The position numbers and the translations under genes are program-made. A stretch of DNA of 60,701 nucleotides from Lachnospiraceae bacterium UBA3850 (lineage in GTDB: Bacteria; Bacillota; Clostridia; Lachnospirales; Lachnospiraceae): contig DGHK01000049.1 in assembly GCA_002392655.1 (NCBI GenBank), forward strand, positions 1 through 60,701, read 5' to 3'. Of the stretch, positions 43,432 to 53,201 are shown one piece after another; position 1 is the stretch's first letter; each line of letters opens with the position of its first letter. The notes beneath the pieces were generated by a model. It did no database searches and had not been told where the DNA came from. It worked only from the letters and a program-made list of their open reading frames with translations.

Positions 43432-44371
43432 TCACATTTTGATATATGTACCGATTCTGTCCTGAATAACGCTACATACATCATCTATTGACTTGTCGCC
43501 TGAGAAGTAACCTGATACCTCTTCTTTAACTATTTCTGTTACCTTTTTGTCCTCGTCAGTACAACCACTTACTGAGTCTATCAGTTTTCTGAATTCATCT
43601 ACATCAGCCTGTGAAACCGGCTTATACTCATAGACAAAATCTGATGACTCTATAACTTCATTTCGTGGCTCGATATTGTTTCCATATTCATCAGTATAGC
43701 TTTCAGTTGACATACAGTATTTCTCATATGCCCCGTATACATCTTCCCTTACAGGAACACCTGCTACTTGCATATAATTCTTACCCTGATACTCACTTGA
43801 CAGCAGATATTTGATAAAGCTCCAGGCAGCTTCTTTGTTTTCACACTGTGATGACATACCAACTGCTACATCAAATGAAACCTTATTTCCTTGTCTATCC
43901 CTATTAGGGAATATCTTTAATCCTGTATCATTAAATGCTATTATATTTCCATCCTTATCAACAGCAGCTCCCAAGGCATCATTGCCGTTTATATCTAGCT
44001 TTCCGGCGTCTCCCACCTCTGAGACTCCTCCGTCAGTGTATTTATAGAGAACACTATTTCCATCCTTTGATGTGATGAAGTAGCAGCTTCCGTCATCTCC
44101 GGTAAATATAACCTCTAAAGCTTCACCTGCATTTTCTGCTGATGTTTCATAAACTGCCTCAGCAGCACCACCGGAAGTAGATGCCTTATATATGCGACAT
44201 ATATTATCCTTTGGGACATATTCACCATTCATCTTCGCATCAGATGCACTCGCATCCGAATCCGTAGCTCCCTGCTTGGAATCACTTGTCACTACAAATA
44301 TGCTCTCACCAACAGTTTTAAAATGTCTGATGCTTCCTGACATTCCTGATATACCGAAGCCACTTTCGAGA
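43432..44371 (-). pseudogene. Solute-binding-protein-like gene, 5' half missing
   Basis: The C-terminal part (about 310 codons) of an extracellular solute-binding protein type. The text NKEAAWSFIKYLLSSEYQGK followed by MQVAGVPVREDVY is the usual helix and strand near the end of such proteins. There is no signal peptide or upstream domain: the frame begins at 44371 where a plus-strand lipoprotein fragment begins, back to back. An internal ATG at 44343 could start a stray protein, but the N-terminal lobe is gone. It is followed by the pilus operon on the same strand. Confidence 0.65.
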
Positions 44372-45361
44372 CTATCACTCCTGACTGCTTGCGGAAATGA
44401 AGCAGAGTCAACAACTCAGGCAGAGACAACCACAGAGGTAGTCACTGAAGAAGTAACAGTAGAGGCAGAAACAGCTAATGATGCAACCGAAAAGGCGGAT
44501 AACGCATCCGAGTCAGACACTGTCTAATGGACATTTGGACCATATGAGTATTCGGGCGATGATTTAATGATAAAGTCCATCAGTACTTATATATGTAACG
44601 AGTTCGGAAAGAATTATGATACAGGAGATGTTGGTATACCTTGTCCAAATATACTTGACGTAGATTCAACAGATACCTCAGATATAAAGGCTTACGGCGA
44701 CTACTGGTATAATACCTACAGTCTTAAGGGAGATATTCTTTTCTCAGAGGCAGGTGGTTCATATCCCGGATGTATTCATCTGAAGCAGCTGGAGGATGGC
44801 TCATATGAAGTTACCGGCTTTGACCAGGTAGAGGACGGAACTAACTATGAAGAATCAGCGAAGAAGATCTTCGGAGATTTCTACGATTCCTTCTTGGACC
44901 TCAGCTCTGATACTGAAGCAAGAGAAGTACTTAGAGCTAAGTATATATCAGACTTTGTAAACGAAAAGGGTATTCCTGCTACTAAATATCAGGACTACGG
45001 ATGGGATCCGGTAGAGCTAAATGCTGAGCAGGGTGGCAACGAGTATATGGGTGGTCTTTATGCTGCTGATGGAGAAAGCGATATCAACATAGCACTCTAC
45101 AGATCTGAGGGTACACCTATAGTTATCGTTCAGGAAGGCGAAAATATATACTATGGTGAATTTACTTCTGAAGATGCAAAGCTAGATGATGGAACTGAAT
45201 ATGTGAAGATCACCGTTGAAGGAAAAACCTTCGGATACAGCTTTGATAATCCCGGAGAAGAATACAGCTCAGGACTTATCGTTGATCAGGATGGTAAGCC
45301 ACATACAGCAAAGGGTCTTGATAAAAGCGTAGCAGACGAAATAAAAGATCTCACTAAGTAA
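44372..45361 (+). pseudogene. Lipoprotein gene lacking its 5' end and interrupted by TAA
   Basis: The frame begins inside a lipoprotein signal (LSLLTACG, with the lipobox Cys). It continues with a TTQAETTTEVVTEEVTVEAE linker and is stopped by TAA at 44525-44527. The same frame then carries on for 278 codons (WTFGPYEYSGDDLMIKSIST ... DYWYNTYSLKG ... GGSYPGCIHLKQLEDGSYEV) to a normal end. The SYPGCIHLK region is recognisable from other Lachnospiraceae lipoproteins of unknown function. Missing are the initiation codon and the first part of the signal sequence. An internal ATG at 44567 has no good ribosome site. Confidence 0.7.
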
Positions 45362-45559
45362 TACATCACTTTTGTTCTTTTTTCATTCTAGTGCATAATG
45401 TTGGCACTTTTGTCAGCATATATACATCCTCGCTAGTAAATATCGTCCGTAAAATACTGTGACAGAGATGTGACAAAGCTTTTGATATTATAAAGACAGA
45501 AAATAACAATAAATTCACAAATGGATCAAATATAAATATTAGATAAGGAGGACACGATT

Positions 45560-46111
45560 ATGAAGAATAGAATGAAGAAAGTTATCGCAATAATCACAAT
45601 GTGCTTAATACTTGCACATCCTATAAATACATTTGCAGCACCTATAATTGATAGCTCAAATATACCACACAGAACCTACGAAGAAGCAGTTAAATATCTG
45701 GAAGAGTTGAAAAAACAGCCTGTAACTATCGAATTTGCTCATAGAGCCTTATATGTTGCAAATCATTCTTATTTGTATGCAAGAAAAATAATCGGCGTAA
45801 ACAAAGACGGAACCTTCCAGTTAGGACGTTGGGAGTGTATATCACACCGTTACAACGTATGCTACTGTGAAGATAAGCAGATAACCCTTCCGGGAGAATA
45901 TGTGGCATTTGCATACAGCTATGATATATCACTCGGAACAGACTGGCCGTTCAGTGGACCGTTCTGGAATAACACAGTAAGCCCGGCGAAGAAGATCCAG
46001 ATAGTAATAACCGGTGCAGTCAGAACACCTGAAATAAGGATTGCAGTAAACGGAACCACCGTATACTTTCATGACAACCTTCCAGCACATAATCAGTGGG
46101 TTCCGCAGTAG
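45560..46111 (+). CDS. Secreted protein of unknown function
   Basis: 183 residues with a signal peptide (KVIAIITMCLILAHPINTFA, cut after AFA). The mature part is about 155 residues with three Cys, two of them in the short motif VCYCEDKQI. Aromatic pattern DWPFSGPFWNN and VRTPEIRIAVNGTTVYFHDN suggest a beta-sandwich. I do not recognise the family. AAGGAGG precedes the ATG. One of the few plus-strand genes in the window, and it follows the broken lipoprotein gene by 200 bp. Confidence 0.7.
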   Translation: MKNRMKKVIAIITMCLILAHPINTFAAPIIDSSNIPHRTYEEAVKYLEELKKQPVTIEFAHRALYVANHSYLYARKIIGVNKDGTFQLGRWECISHRYNVCYCEDKQITLPGEYVAFAYSYDISLGTDWPFSGPFWNNTVSPAKKIQIVITGAVRTPEIRIAVNGTTVYFHDNLPAHNQWVPQ

Positions 46112-46136
46112 AGAATAATGTAACCATCATTATGCA

Positions 46137-46547
46137 CTAAATTATTACACCCTCCAGATGATCCATCTCATGCTGAATTATCTGTGCAGTAAAACCGCTA
46201 AACTTCTGTCTCTGCTTCTTGAAATTGATATCCTCGTACTCAACCTCTATCTCTTTATATCTCATAGTTTTTCGAGTACCAAGCAGAGACAGACACCCCT
46301 CTTCTACTTCGTAAGAATCAGTCTTAGAAAGTATCACCGGATTATTCATGATCAAATCCATAAAGCCCATTGAAACTATAATGGTTCTCTTCTTATATCC
46401 GATCATGTTAGCAGCCATTCCTACGCAGCCTTCTCTATGAGCAGCAAGTGTATCCTGAAGATCTTTTATAACTTCCGCATCCTTCTCTGTAGAAGGTTCA
46501 GACTTTTGGCTTAAGAAAAATGTATCTTTCACAATTGGTTTTATCAT
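46137..46547 (-). CDS. Peptide deformylase-like protein
   Basis: A metal-dependent deformylase fold of about 136 residues. Motif 1 is GCVGMAANMIG (the family's GxGxAAxQ with Asn for Gln), motif 2 is EEGCLSL (Cys metal ligand) and motif 3 is QHEMDHLEG (the two His ligands and the Glu). I start at ATG 46545-46547 with GGGAG upstream; the earlier frame adds 20 codons without family character. The Asn at the oxyanion Gln position is found in a clostridial subgroup, as I recall, and the activity of that subgroup is uncertain. Convergent with the secreted protein. Confidence 0.82.
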   Translation of the reverse strand: MIKPIVKDTFFLSQKSEPSTEKDAEVIKDLQDTLAAHREGCVGMAANMIGYKKRTIIVSMGFMDLIMNNPVILSKTDSYEVEEGCLSLLGTRKTMRYKEIEVEYEDINFKKQRQKFSGFTAQIIQHEMDHLEGVII

Positions 46548-46630
46548 GTAAATGTCACTCCCTATGCTTTTTCCAAATATTCCAGGTATTATTTTGTGTT
46601 TTGACACTTTTTATTGACATTTTGTTGACA

Positions 46631-46997
46631 TCAGTCATTTACTTTCCAATAACCTCCGCGGTCAGATCCAATCCTCTCTATTTCACCAGAGGCTTTCATT
46701 TTCTTTATATGGTATTGAACGCCATTTACTGATATTCCTACCTTTACCGCTATATGAGCAGCTGATACAACAGGATTCTCCCGCATTATTTCTTTAATAA
46801 TTTCAGCAGTTGTCTTAGTAGTTTCTTGGTAGTTTCTTGGTAGTACTACCAAGATTAGTGTCATCATTAACGTCAATTTTAACGCCATCTTTAGTGCCAC
46901 TTGTTTCATTATTGTTCCAAGTATCTCTAAGATTACGATAAAACGCAACCACAAAATCATCCTTCTCTGTTCGGAACTCTACCTTGCAGCCTGCCTC
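46631..46997 (-). pseudogene. Frameshifted C-terminal fragment of a RecG-like/AlbA_2 ATP-binding DNA-binding protein
   Basis: The first frame gives GCKVEFRTEKDDFVVAFYRN then a TAA. The second frame gives EIIKEIMRENPVVSAAHIAV, then KVGISVNGVQYHIKKMKASG and RIGSDRGGYWKV, the winged helix that ends AlbA_2/HATPase_c_4 (RecG-like) proteins. The frame change lies in a direct repeat (CTACCAAGAAA twice, then CTACTAAGA) at about 46820-46850, typical of slippage. A TGA at 46998-47000 blocks extension upstream and the catalytic part is missing. Confidence 0.62.
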
Positions 46998-47025
46998 TCA
47001 ACGGTATACTCTGTACGTTCAAACA

Positions 47026-47373
47026 TCAGTCCCATCCTTTCCACACGTCCGGCTGATAACCTACTGTAGCCTGCTTACCATTTCTTACAATTGGCTGCAC
47101 AAGTAGCTGCTGATTCTCAAGTAGCTTCTCTTCTTTATCCTCATCAGCGATATACTTTATAAGCGCCAATGTATCCTTATCCTTTGCATTCTCATCTATA
47201 AGCTTATCTATTCCACCGACAGCCTGCTTTACTGAATTGAACTCTCCTTTACTGAGTCCCTTCTCCTTCAGATCAACGAACTGAAACTTGATTCCACGCT
47301 CTTTGAAGAACCTCTCAGCCTTTCTTGTATCTGCACTTTTCTTGGTGCCAAATATTTGTATGTTCACTTTCAT
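47026..47373 (-). CDS. ArsC/Spx-fold protein lacking the redox cysteines
   Basis: 115 residues of the arsenate reductase/Spx thioredoxin-like fold. NIQIFGTKKSADTRKAERFF is the N-terminal motif, where the family has a catalytic Cys (GTKKC..T). Here it is Ser and the protein has no Cys at all. KGLSKGEFNSVKQAVGG and VQPIVRNGKQATVGYQPDVW complete the fold, and the helical insert between the second and third parts is intact. Without Cys it cannot be a redox enzyme. An RNA polymerase-contacting, Spx-like role remains possible. The gene is 72 bp downstream of the DUF262 gene. Confidence 0.68.
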   Translation of the reverse strand: MKVNIQIFGTKKSADTRKAERFFKERGIKFQFVDLKEKGLSKGEFNSVKQAVGGIDKLIDENAKDKDTLALIKYIADEDKEEKLLENQQLLVQPIVRNGKQATVGYQPDVWKGWD

Positions 47374-47445
47374 ACCACCCCTTTAATTCTTTATGTATTA
47401 TAATCACTCTCATAACACATAATCATTGAAATCAGTAACTGTTTA

Positions 47446-49257
47446 TTACAAATTCTTATAATACTTTTCTACAAGCTTAGCCATTAATATTCGTCTTTCT
47501 TGTAAGAAATCTTCATAATTCTCAACTGTCATATCAACAACATTTTCAGGAATAGCATTCTCTTCAAGATTTTGTTTTAAACTATCAAGCGATGATATAT
47601 TTCCAAAAGCAATATCTCCATTCTTACACTGTTCAACTACTTTTCCGAAATACACATTCGGTGCATCATCACTTATCGCCTTATTTACTTGAGTATCTAA
47701 AATAGTATAGTTTGCCACTTGATTATAAACACCCTTAGATGTAACACCATGACTCTTCAAATATGCTCGAGGGAAAATATGATGGACATCACCTGAATGG
47801 ATCAGCAAATCTGAAATCATAGTTCCATGCATAAGTAATGAATTACAATTCATATTAATCTGGGCAGCCAAGAATGTTTTAAATGACGGACTGTTTGTGG
47901 AATTGGTGCTTAAGTTCTGTGGTAAAGTAACATTCCAAAAAGTATCAGACAATACCGATGCCTCAACTTCTTTTGCATATTCAACAAACCCCTTCTCATT
48001 AATCATTCTAATATCTCTAGCCATAGCAGATTCTGGCGAGGCAACATATCTACCTGTTAATGTTGTTAAAACAAACCATTTTTGAACGTAGTGCTTTACT
48101 TGATCATTCGGTATAGAACTATCTTTTGATAGTTTTAAATAAAGCATATAAGCAAAATCTAAAGTCATTTGTGAATTAAGCAGTTTACTCGACTGATATC
48201 CAGCACCTTTTATAGCAAGTATAAACTGATTAAAATTATATTCTCTAATAAACTCCCTTAAACCATCCTCAAGTTTTTTATAAGATTCTTCTATTATTTC
48301 TTCTTTAAATTCTCGAGTTTCAAAATCTCTACCTGATAGTAAGCTTACCAACTCGGAAAGCCTTGCTCTATCAAAACTATACATAAATGAAACTCTTAAT
48401 ACATCATTATAATCCGGATTGTAAATATCTTCATAATCTGAAGATAGCCACTTTATCTTAGAACTATACTCCGTATTTGAAAACTCCGTATCCTTTAACA
48501 TTTGAGGATAAAAGTCCGGTTTCACTGCCATATGACAAAAATAATCAACCACTTTTCTGAGAGTATTTCCACCATGTTCAGTATCAGCTGCCATTTTAGA
48601 CATAACAAAATCCGATTGACTAAGCGCGGTTCCTCTTGAATTTATACGGATAAATATCTCTGTAACTTCGTCAATATCAAGAGAATGATCCAGTTGAATT
48701 ACACCTATTTGCCTATTAGCAATCCCCTTTAACTTTGTTAATTCCCTTGTTATATCTTTTGGAGTTATCCCACTATTGTCTTCACAATACTTTTCAGCAA
48801 ACTCATATGAATCAAAATCGTTATCAAAAACAACTGATATATCAGGAATCCATTTTTTATCTCTTAAATGTGATGCATCTTGTACAGCAAACCTCTTACT
48901 TTTATCCTCTGCAAAAGGATTAAAAGCAATTCTAATTCTATCCTTGTTAAAATTTGAATCTAAAACCTCTAAACCAGCAATTGCTGACATAATTGCAGTA
49001 ATACGCTGCTGACCGTCAATTAATACATGATTACCATTCGCTATGGAACCATCCTTTGTATGCACATCCGGATTCTTCCATGTGATTATGTAGCCAGTAG
49101 GATAGCCACAATATAACGAATCTATCAAGTCCCTTACTTGTGTTCTTCTCCATACAAAAGGTCTTTGAATCTCAGGAATAACAAATTGTTTAGCTTCTAT
49201 CATCCCTAAAATAGAACCAACCGAAAATTGCATCAAAGTAAAGTTTTCACTAATCAT
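47446..49257 (-). CDS. DUF262/DUF1524 protein (GmrSD-like)
   Basis: 603 residues. The N-terminal ParB/DUF262 part has IPEIQRPFVWRRTQVRDLID, LIDGQQRITAIM and IFIRINSRGTALSQSDFVMS, the nucleotide-binding and hydrolysis motifs of the family. The C-terminal DUF1524 part has the His-Asn nuclease motif: DVHHIFPRAYLKSHG, then NQVANYTILDTQVNKAI. One chain with both domains is the GmrSD organisation, a type IV restriction enzyme that cuts glucosylated or hydroxymethylated phage DNA and uses NTP. It lies 20 bp downstream of the UvrD gene, so the two probably form an operon. Confidence 0.85.
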   Translation of the reverse strand: MISENFTLMQFSVGSILGMIEAKQFVIPEIQRPFVWRRTQVRDLIDSLYCGYPTGYIITWKNPDVHTKDGSIANGNHVLIDGQQRITAIMSAIAGLEVLDSNFNKDRIRIAFNPFAEDKSKRFAVQDASHLRDKKWIPDISVVFDNDFDSYEFAEKYCEDNSGITPKDITRELTKLKGIANRQIGVIQLDHSLDIDEVTEIFIRINSRGTALSQSDFVMSKMAADTEHGGNTLRKVVDYFCHMAVKPDFYPQMLKDTEFSNTEYSSKIKWLSSDYEDIYNPDYNDVLRVSFMYSFDRARLSELVSLLSGRDFETREFKEEIIEESYKKLEDGLREFIREYNFNQFILAIKGAGYQSSKLLNSQMTLDFAYMLYLKLSKDSSIPNDQVKHYVQKWFVLTTLTGRYVASPESAMARDIRMINEKGFVEYAKEVEASVLSDTFWNVTLPQNLSTNSTNSPSFKTFLAAQINMNCNSLLMHGTMISDLLIHSGDVHHIFPRAYLKSHGVTSKGVYNQVANYTILDTQVNKAISDDAPNVYFGKVVEQCKNGDIAFGNISSLDSLKQNLEENAIPENVVDMTVENYEDFLQERRILMAKLVEKYYKNL

Positions 49258-49277
49258 ATAGTTCTTCTCCCCTTTTT

Positions 49278-52200
49278 TTAAACTTTTATATCGCCCAAAA
49301 TATCCTCATCATCCAAAACTATGTCTAGCTCACCCGTCTGTAATTTCTTACATAGTCCCATTACTTTTCCTGGTGTAATTGTAGTTTTATAGTTCAATCC
49401 TTCATTGGTTATGTGTAGTACAGAGTACTTTCCTTTTGTTTTATTAAAATAATGATTTTCGATAAGCCAATATATGATATAAACAACTTCTTTTCGACTT
49501 AGATAGTTAAGTGAATTATATTCCTTCACTCTATCAAGTTCGTATTTTTTAACTTTCTGCGATACTGAGCCTCTTAACACACCAGCCAAAACATAAACTC
49601 CAAAATACCGTTTTTCACTTATGTGTATCTGAGCAAGAATAATACTTTCAATTATTTCAAACATGCTACGCTGTTTGTATTCCGGGTATTCTTCTATAGC
49701 CACTTCTATATCAGCATTACTACTTAATATTTCTTCTTCCCAATTCTTCTTAATATCTTGCTTTGTATTTTTCTGCTCCGAAGCTTCCCACTCTACTTTG
49801 GTTTTAACCGTATCAGGCTTCGGGGTATTATATACTGGACTATCCAATTCTGAAAGATTGTAGCCCATCATTTTATAGTATTCATGAGCGGAAATAGTTT
49901 TGTTACATCCCTTGCCATTTCTCTCATAATTGGTACATCCCAAGAAACACTCTCCACCATTTCTTGATGATTTAACAACTAAGTAGCCATCCTGACAGTC
50001 TGTGCATTTTATAATTGATAGTTTTTTACCCTTTATATTGCTAGTCATAAAACTACATAGTTCAGGTTCATTTGTACATATATATAACCTTAAACCATAC
50101 GCTTTTTTGTATTTTAACTGCAAAGGAAAGCCACAAAGTGGGCATTTCTTTTTTGCAAACTCAACCGGTTCATCATTCCACTCTCCAATCTTCCGAACAT
50201 TAGGATATTCGTTTTTAATTTCAAGAAGAAACTCTGATGGATTAGATTCCGGCGCAATAAAATATACTCTATTTTTAGTTCTGGTCATCGCTACATAAAA
50301 CAGTCGTCGTTCCTCTGCGTACTGAATAGCTTTATCCTCTTTAATCACAAGCGAAAGAACCGGATCATCTTGAATCTTAGAAGGAAATCCATATGTTTCA
50401 TTCTTACCATTAATTACTATAACATTATCATATCCCAATCCCTTAGATGAATGTGCTGTCATAAAAGTGATGTCTAACTCTGGATACTTAACTGATTTTA
50501 TTTTAGCCCCTCTATTTTTATATTCAAAAAGTCCTGTCCAGGTAAGTCTGTCCCCATCAAAATTAAATCTTCCCAACAAAAGTATTTTTGATTTTCTAGT
50601 ATCTTTGTTTTCCTGCTTATCATATTCAATTATCTGCTCTAATGCAGTTTGAACAGCAAATGCGGTCGCATAGTTAACTCCACTTCTTCGGTCTTCTTTT
50701 TTTGATTTGGGTTTACTACTATATGTATAAATAATAACCGGGTCTGTAATGTGTTTATTCGAAATAAGTGATTTTGATATCTGGGAGGTGTTTTTCTGAA
50801 TAAAGCTTCCGGCAATATCAATAACCTCTTGAGAATTTCTATACGTTCTCTCTATCTTTAGTAACTTGGCATAACCCATTTTTTCTTCAAATTTAGTGAA
50901 CAATGTTATATCTGATCCACTAAATGCATATATCGACTGCCAGTCATCACCAACAGCAAGGATTTTAGCATCTGTAACCTCAGAGAATTCTCTAACAAGA
51001 TCAAACCTTTGTCTTGAAATATCCTGATACTCGTCAACTATCAGATACTTAAAATTCAGCTTTTGCTTCATCTCTTTCACTTCATTTAGTATCTTTGCTG
51101 ACTCATTAATCAGATCCTCAAAATCAACCGCTTGGTTTTCAACTAAATATTTTTCATATTCCAGATAACAAGCATGGCAGATATTTAAGAATAGTTTAGT
51201 TCTCACGTTTTCGGTCTTTCTCTCCAAAACATCGAAATAGTCTTCATCATAACCGTTAACCTTATAATTCTTAATAAAGTTAATCACAAGAAATATCAAA
51301 CGATTTATATATCTGTTTTCTTCGTTCGAAATCAACTTCTTTATTATCTCTTCATCAGACCGGCGTTTTAATTCATATCCACGTTTTATCAATTCATCTT
51401 CTAAATGTTCAGAAATGCTTTTCCGATCATTAAAAGAAGAAAATGTATAAATAAGATCAGTCCCATGTTTTTTATGGAGTCTCACCTTATCATTAACAGC
51501 GTCCTTATATGCTTTAAGTTCGTCGTCTGAATATAAAAAGTTCTCCCCATTTTCTGTAATTCCAAAGTGTTCTATGTAAGTAGACTTATCACCTTGAGTA
51601 ATCAAAAAATCAGGAGTATACGGTTTTCGTGCAAAACTAATGTTGTATTTGTATATAGGTTCATAAACGTAATCAATAGAATTTAGATATAAGAAATTTG
51701 CAATCTCAACCTCTTGCATAGAGCGAACGACTTCATTTTGAATAGTAACTTTTTGTTTATTACGCCTGTCCATTACTTCTTCTTTAAACTCATCAAGTTC
51801 ACTTCTCATCGTAGCATAATTTCCATTTGCTATACGATTAAAAAACACATTTATATCATCACCTTCATAAGGAGCATCAAAATAAGAAGCAAAAAACAAC
51901 ACGAGGTTCTTTACCACATTTGGATTTTTTAAAACACTCCCTTTAAAATAATCTCTTATGCAATAATAAAGTTTGTTGTTCTCTACTATGTTGAGCTGCT
52001 TAGGTTCATTGATATGTAATAATGCATTTCCGGTAGAATGAAATGTAGCTATTGGACAATCTATTTTAAGATCCTTATTTATTCTTTGCCTTAACTCATT
52101 AACCGCTTTATTTGTAAATGAAATTATTAGTATTTCTTTTGGATTTATACTTTGCTTATCAACCAGATACTTTACTTTAGATGCAATAGTTGTTGTCTTA

Positions 52201-52670
52201 CCAGCTCCTGCTCCAGCTACTACTAAAGAATAATCCTCATCACATAACACAACTTCTCTTTGGTCGTCATCGAGCATAATATTCGGATCTGAATCATCTA
52301 AAATATGATCTAAGTAATCCTTCTCTTCTATCATTTTTCTTGAAACAAATTCCTCGTTATGTTCGTCTATAAGATTAATGAAGTTCCTATATTTGGCTAT
52401 TATCCTTCTTACTCTATCAGCTGTTTCACCGTGTTCTTCACAATATGCTCCCAAAGTCCCACTTGACTCAAGCACTTCAAACCAAGTAATAATAGACTCT
52501 TTTTCTTTCAACAACTGAGTATATTCCTTTTTTGAAACATAACTATCCTCAAGCAAGAATGAACTAAGCACTGCATCAAGGGATAATAAATCCATAAGTT
52601 TTTCAGATATGGACTTTTGATTATTTGATTTTTTGTTTTTCTTTGAGAATAAGTTCTTCAAAAAGCTCAT
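49278..52670 (-). CDS. UvrD/Rep-family helicase with nuclease-like insert, zinc fingers and RQC-like domain
   Basis: A superfamily 1 helicase of about 1130 residues. In order (numbers for the longer frame): Walker A VAGAGAGKTTTIA (about 174), motif ISFTNKAVNEL, an insert of about 200 residues with EVEIANFLYLNSIDYVYEPI, KPYTPDFLI and EHFGIT (a PD-(D/E)XK-like pattern as in E. coli HelD), YLIVDEYQDI, VGDDWQSIY, ERTYRNSQEVI and VAMTRTKNR. Two four-Cys zinc fingers follow (CPLCGFPL; CTDCQDG), then YFGVYVLAGVLRGSVSQKVK, an RQC-like winged helix. The start is uncertain: ATG 52668-52670 fits the family better, ATG 52736 has no close ribosome site. It is paired with the DUF262 gene. Confidence 0.82.
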   Translation of the reverse strand: MSFLKNLFSKKNKKSNNQKSISEKLMDLLSLDAVLSSFLLEDSYVSKKEYTQLLKEKESIITWFEVLESSGTLGAYCEEHGETADRVRRIIAKYRNFINLIDEHNEEFVSRKMIEEKDYLDHILDDSDPNIMLDDDQREVVLCDEDYSLVVAGAGAGKTTTIASKVKYLVDKQSINPKEILIISFTNKAVNELRQRINKDLKIDCPIATFHSTGNALLHINEPKQLNIVENNKLYYCIRDYFKGSVLKNPNVVKNLVLFFASYFDAPYEGDDINVFFNRIANGNYATMRSELDEFKEEVMDRRNKQKVTIQNEVVRSMQEVEIANFLYLNSIDYVYEPIYKYNISFARKPYTPDFLITQGDKSTYIEHFGITENGENFLYSDDELKAYKDAVNDKVRLHKKHGTDLIYTFSSFNDRKSISEHLEDELIKRGYELKRRSDEEIIKKLISNEENRYINRLIFLVINFIKNYKVNGYDEDYFDVLERKTENVRTKLFLNICHACYLEYEKYLVENQAVDFEDLINESAKILNEVKEMKQKLNFKYLIVDEYQDISRQRFDLVREFSEVTDAKILAVGDDWQSIYAFSGSDITLFTKFEEKMGYAKLLKIERTYRNSQEVIDIAGSFIQKNTSQISKSLISNKHITDPVIIYTYSSKPKSKKEDRRSGVNYATAFAVQTALEQIIEYDKQENKDTRKSKILLLGRFNFDGDRLTWTGLFEYKNRGAKIKSVKYPELDITFMTAHSSKGLGYDNVIVINGKNETYGFPSKIQDDPVLSLVIKEDKAIQYAEERRLFYVAMTRTKNRVYFIAPESNPSEFLLEIKNEYPNVRKIGEWNDEPVEFAKKKCPLCGFPLQLKYKKAYGLRLYICTNEPELCSFMTSNIKGKKLSIIKCTDCQDGYLVVKSSRNGGECFLGCTNYERNGKGCNKTISAHEYYKMMGYNLSELDSPVYNTPKPDTVKTKVEWEASEQKNTKQDIKKNWEEEILSSNADIEVAIEEYPEYKQRSMFEIIESIILAQIHISEKRYFGVYVLAGVLRGSVSQKVKKYELDRVKEYNSLNYLSRKEVVYIIYWLIENHYFNKTKGKYSVLHITNEGLNYKTTITPGKVMGLCKKLQTGELDIVLDDEDILGDIKV

Positions 52671-52958
52671 ATCTTGATATAACTTGTATGATGTATTAAG
52701 TAATAAAATACATATACTTCCCTTTCTTATACACATGAAATAAATATCGTTTCACCTTCCACAAATTTATCGCTTTGATAACGTTAACCTGCGAAAATAG
52801 GCGTTTTTATTAAACATTGGTGTGTACGGTTGCTACGCAACAAGCCTTACAATCACTCACATGGTCTTTTATATCACTGGCATTACTCTAAAAATATTAT
52901 TAATTAGTCTGATTGTATAGCAGAAATTCCCAGTTTATCACTTAAGAATGCTATTTTT

Positions 52959-53201
52959 CTACGATACTTCGCTGCAAATGCATTCTGTTATATTAAGTTC
53001 TTGAGCAACACGAAATTGTTCGTAATTTCCTTTAAGAATATACCCATAGGATGTTTTCTTTACAATAAGCGGATGAACAAAGTCTCCATTTTTGTAGTAC
53101 TCATCAATTTTATCTTGAATTTTTCTTCTATCATGTTCCTCCGTATAATATGCAGTTGGAAGAGATATATCATCCAATGAAAGTAACTCCATTTTTATCA
53201 C
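52959..53201 (-). CDS. Small ParB-like (ParBc) domain protein
   Basis: 80 residues. MELLSLDDISLPTAYYTEEH, KIQDKIDEYYKNGDF, HPLIVKKTSYGYILKGNYEQ and RVAQELNITECIC give the ParB-type N-terminal CTP-binding/nuclease fold, with the GY.R-like motif degenerate. The start is GTG at 53199-53201, overlapping the MazG-like TGA stop; ATG 53192 is an alternative. It is the last gene of the four-gene nuclease operon. The 222 bp between it and the UvrD start (52737-52958) contain no gene I can see. Confidence 0.62.
   Translation of the reverse strand: MIKMELLSLDDISLPTAYYTEEHDRRKIQDKIDEYYKNGDFVHPLIVKKTSYGYILKGNYEQFRVAQELNITECICSEVS

Noticed and set aside
52671..52958. Extra small gene between the UvrD and ParB-like genes
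   Set aside because: No open frame with a ribosome site or recognisable protein; the sequence is AT-rich with one weak hairpin near 52830.
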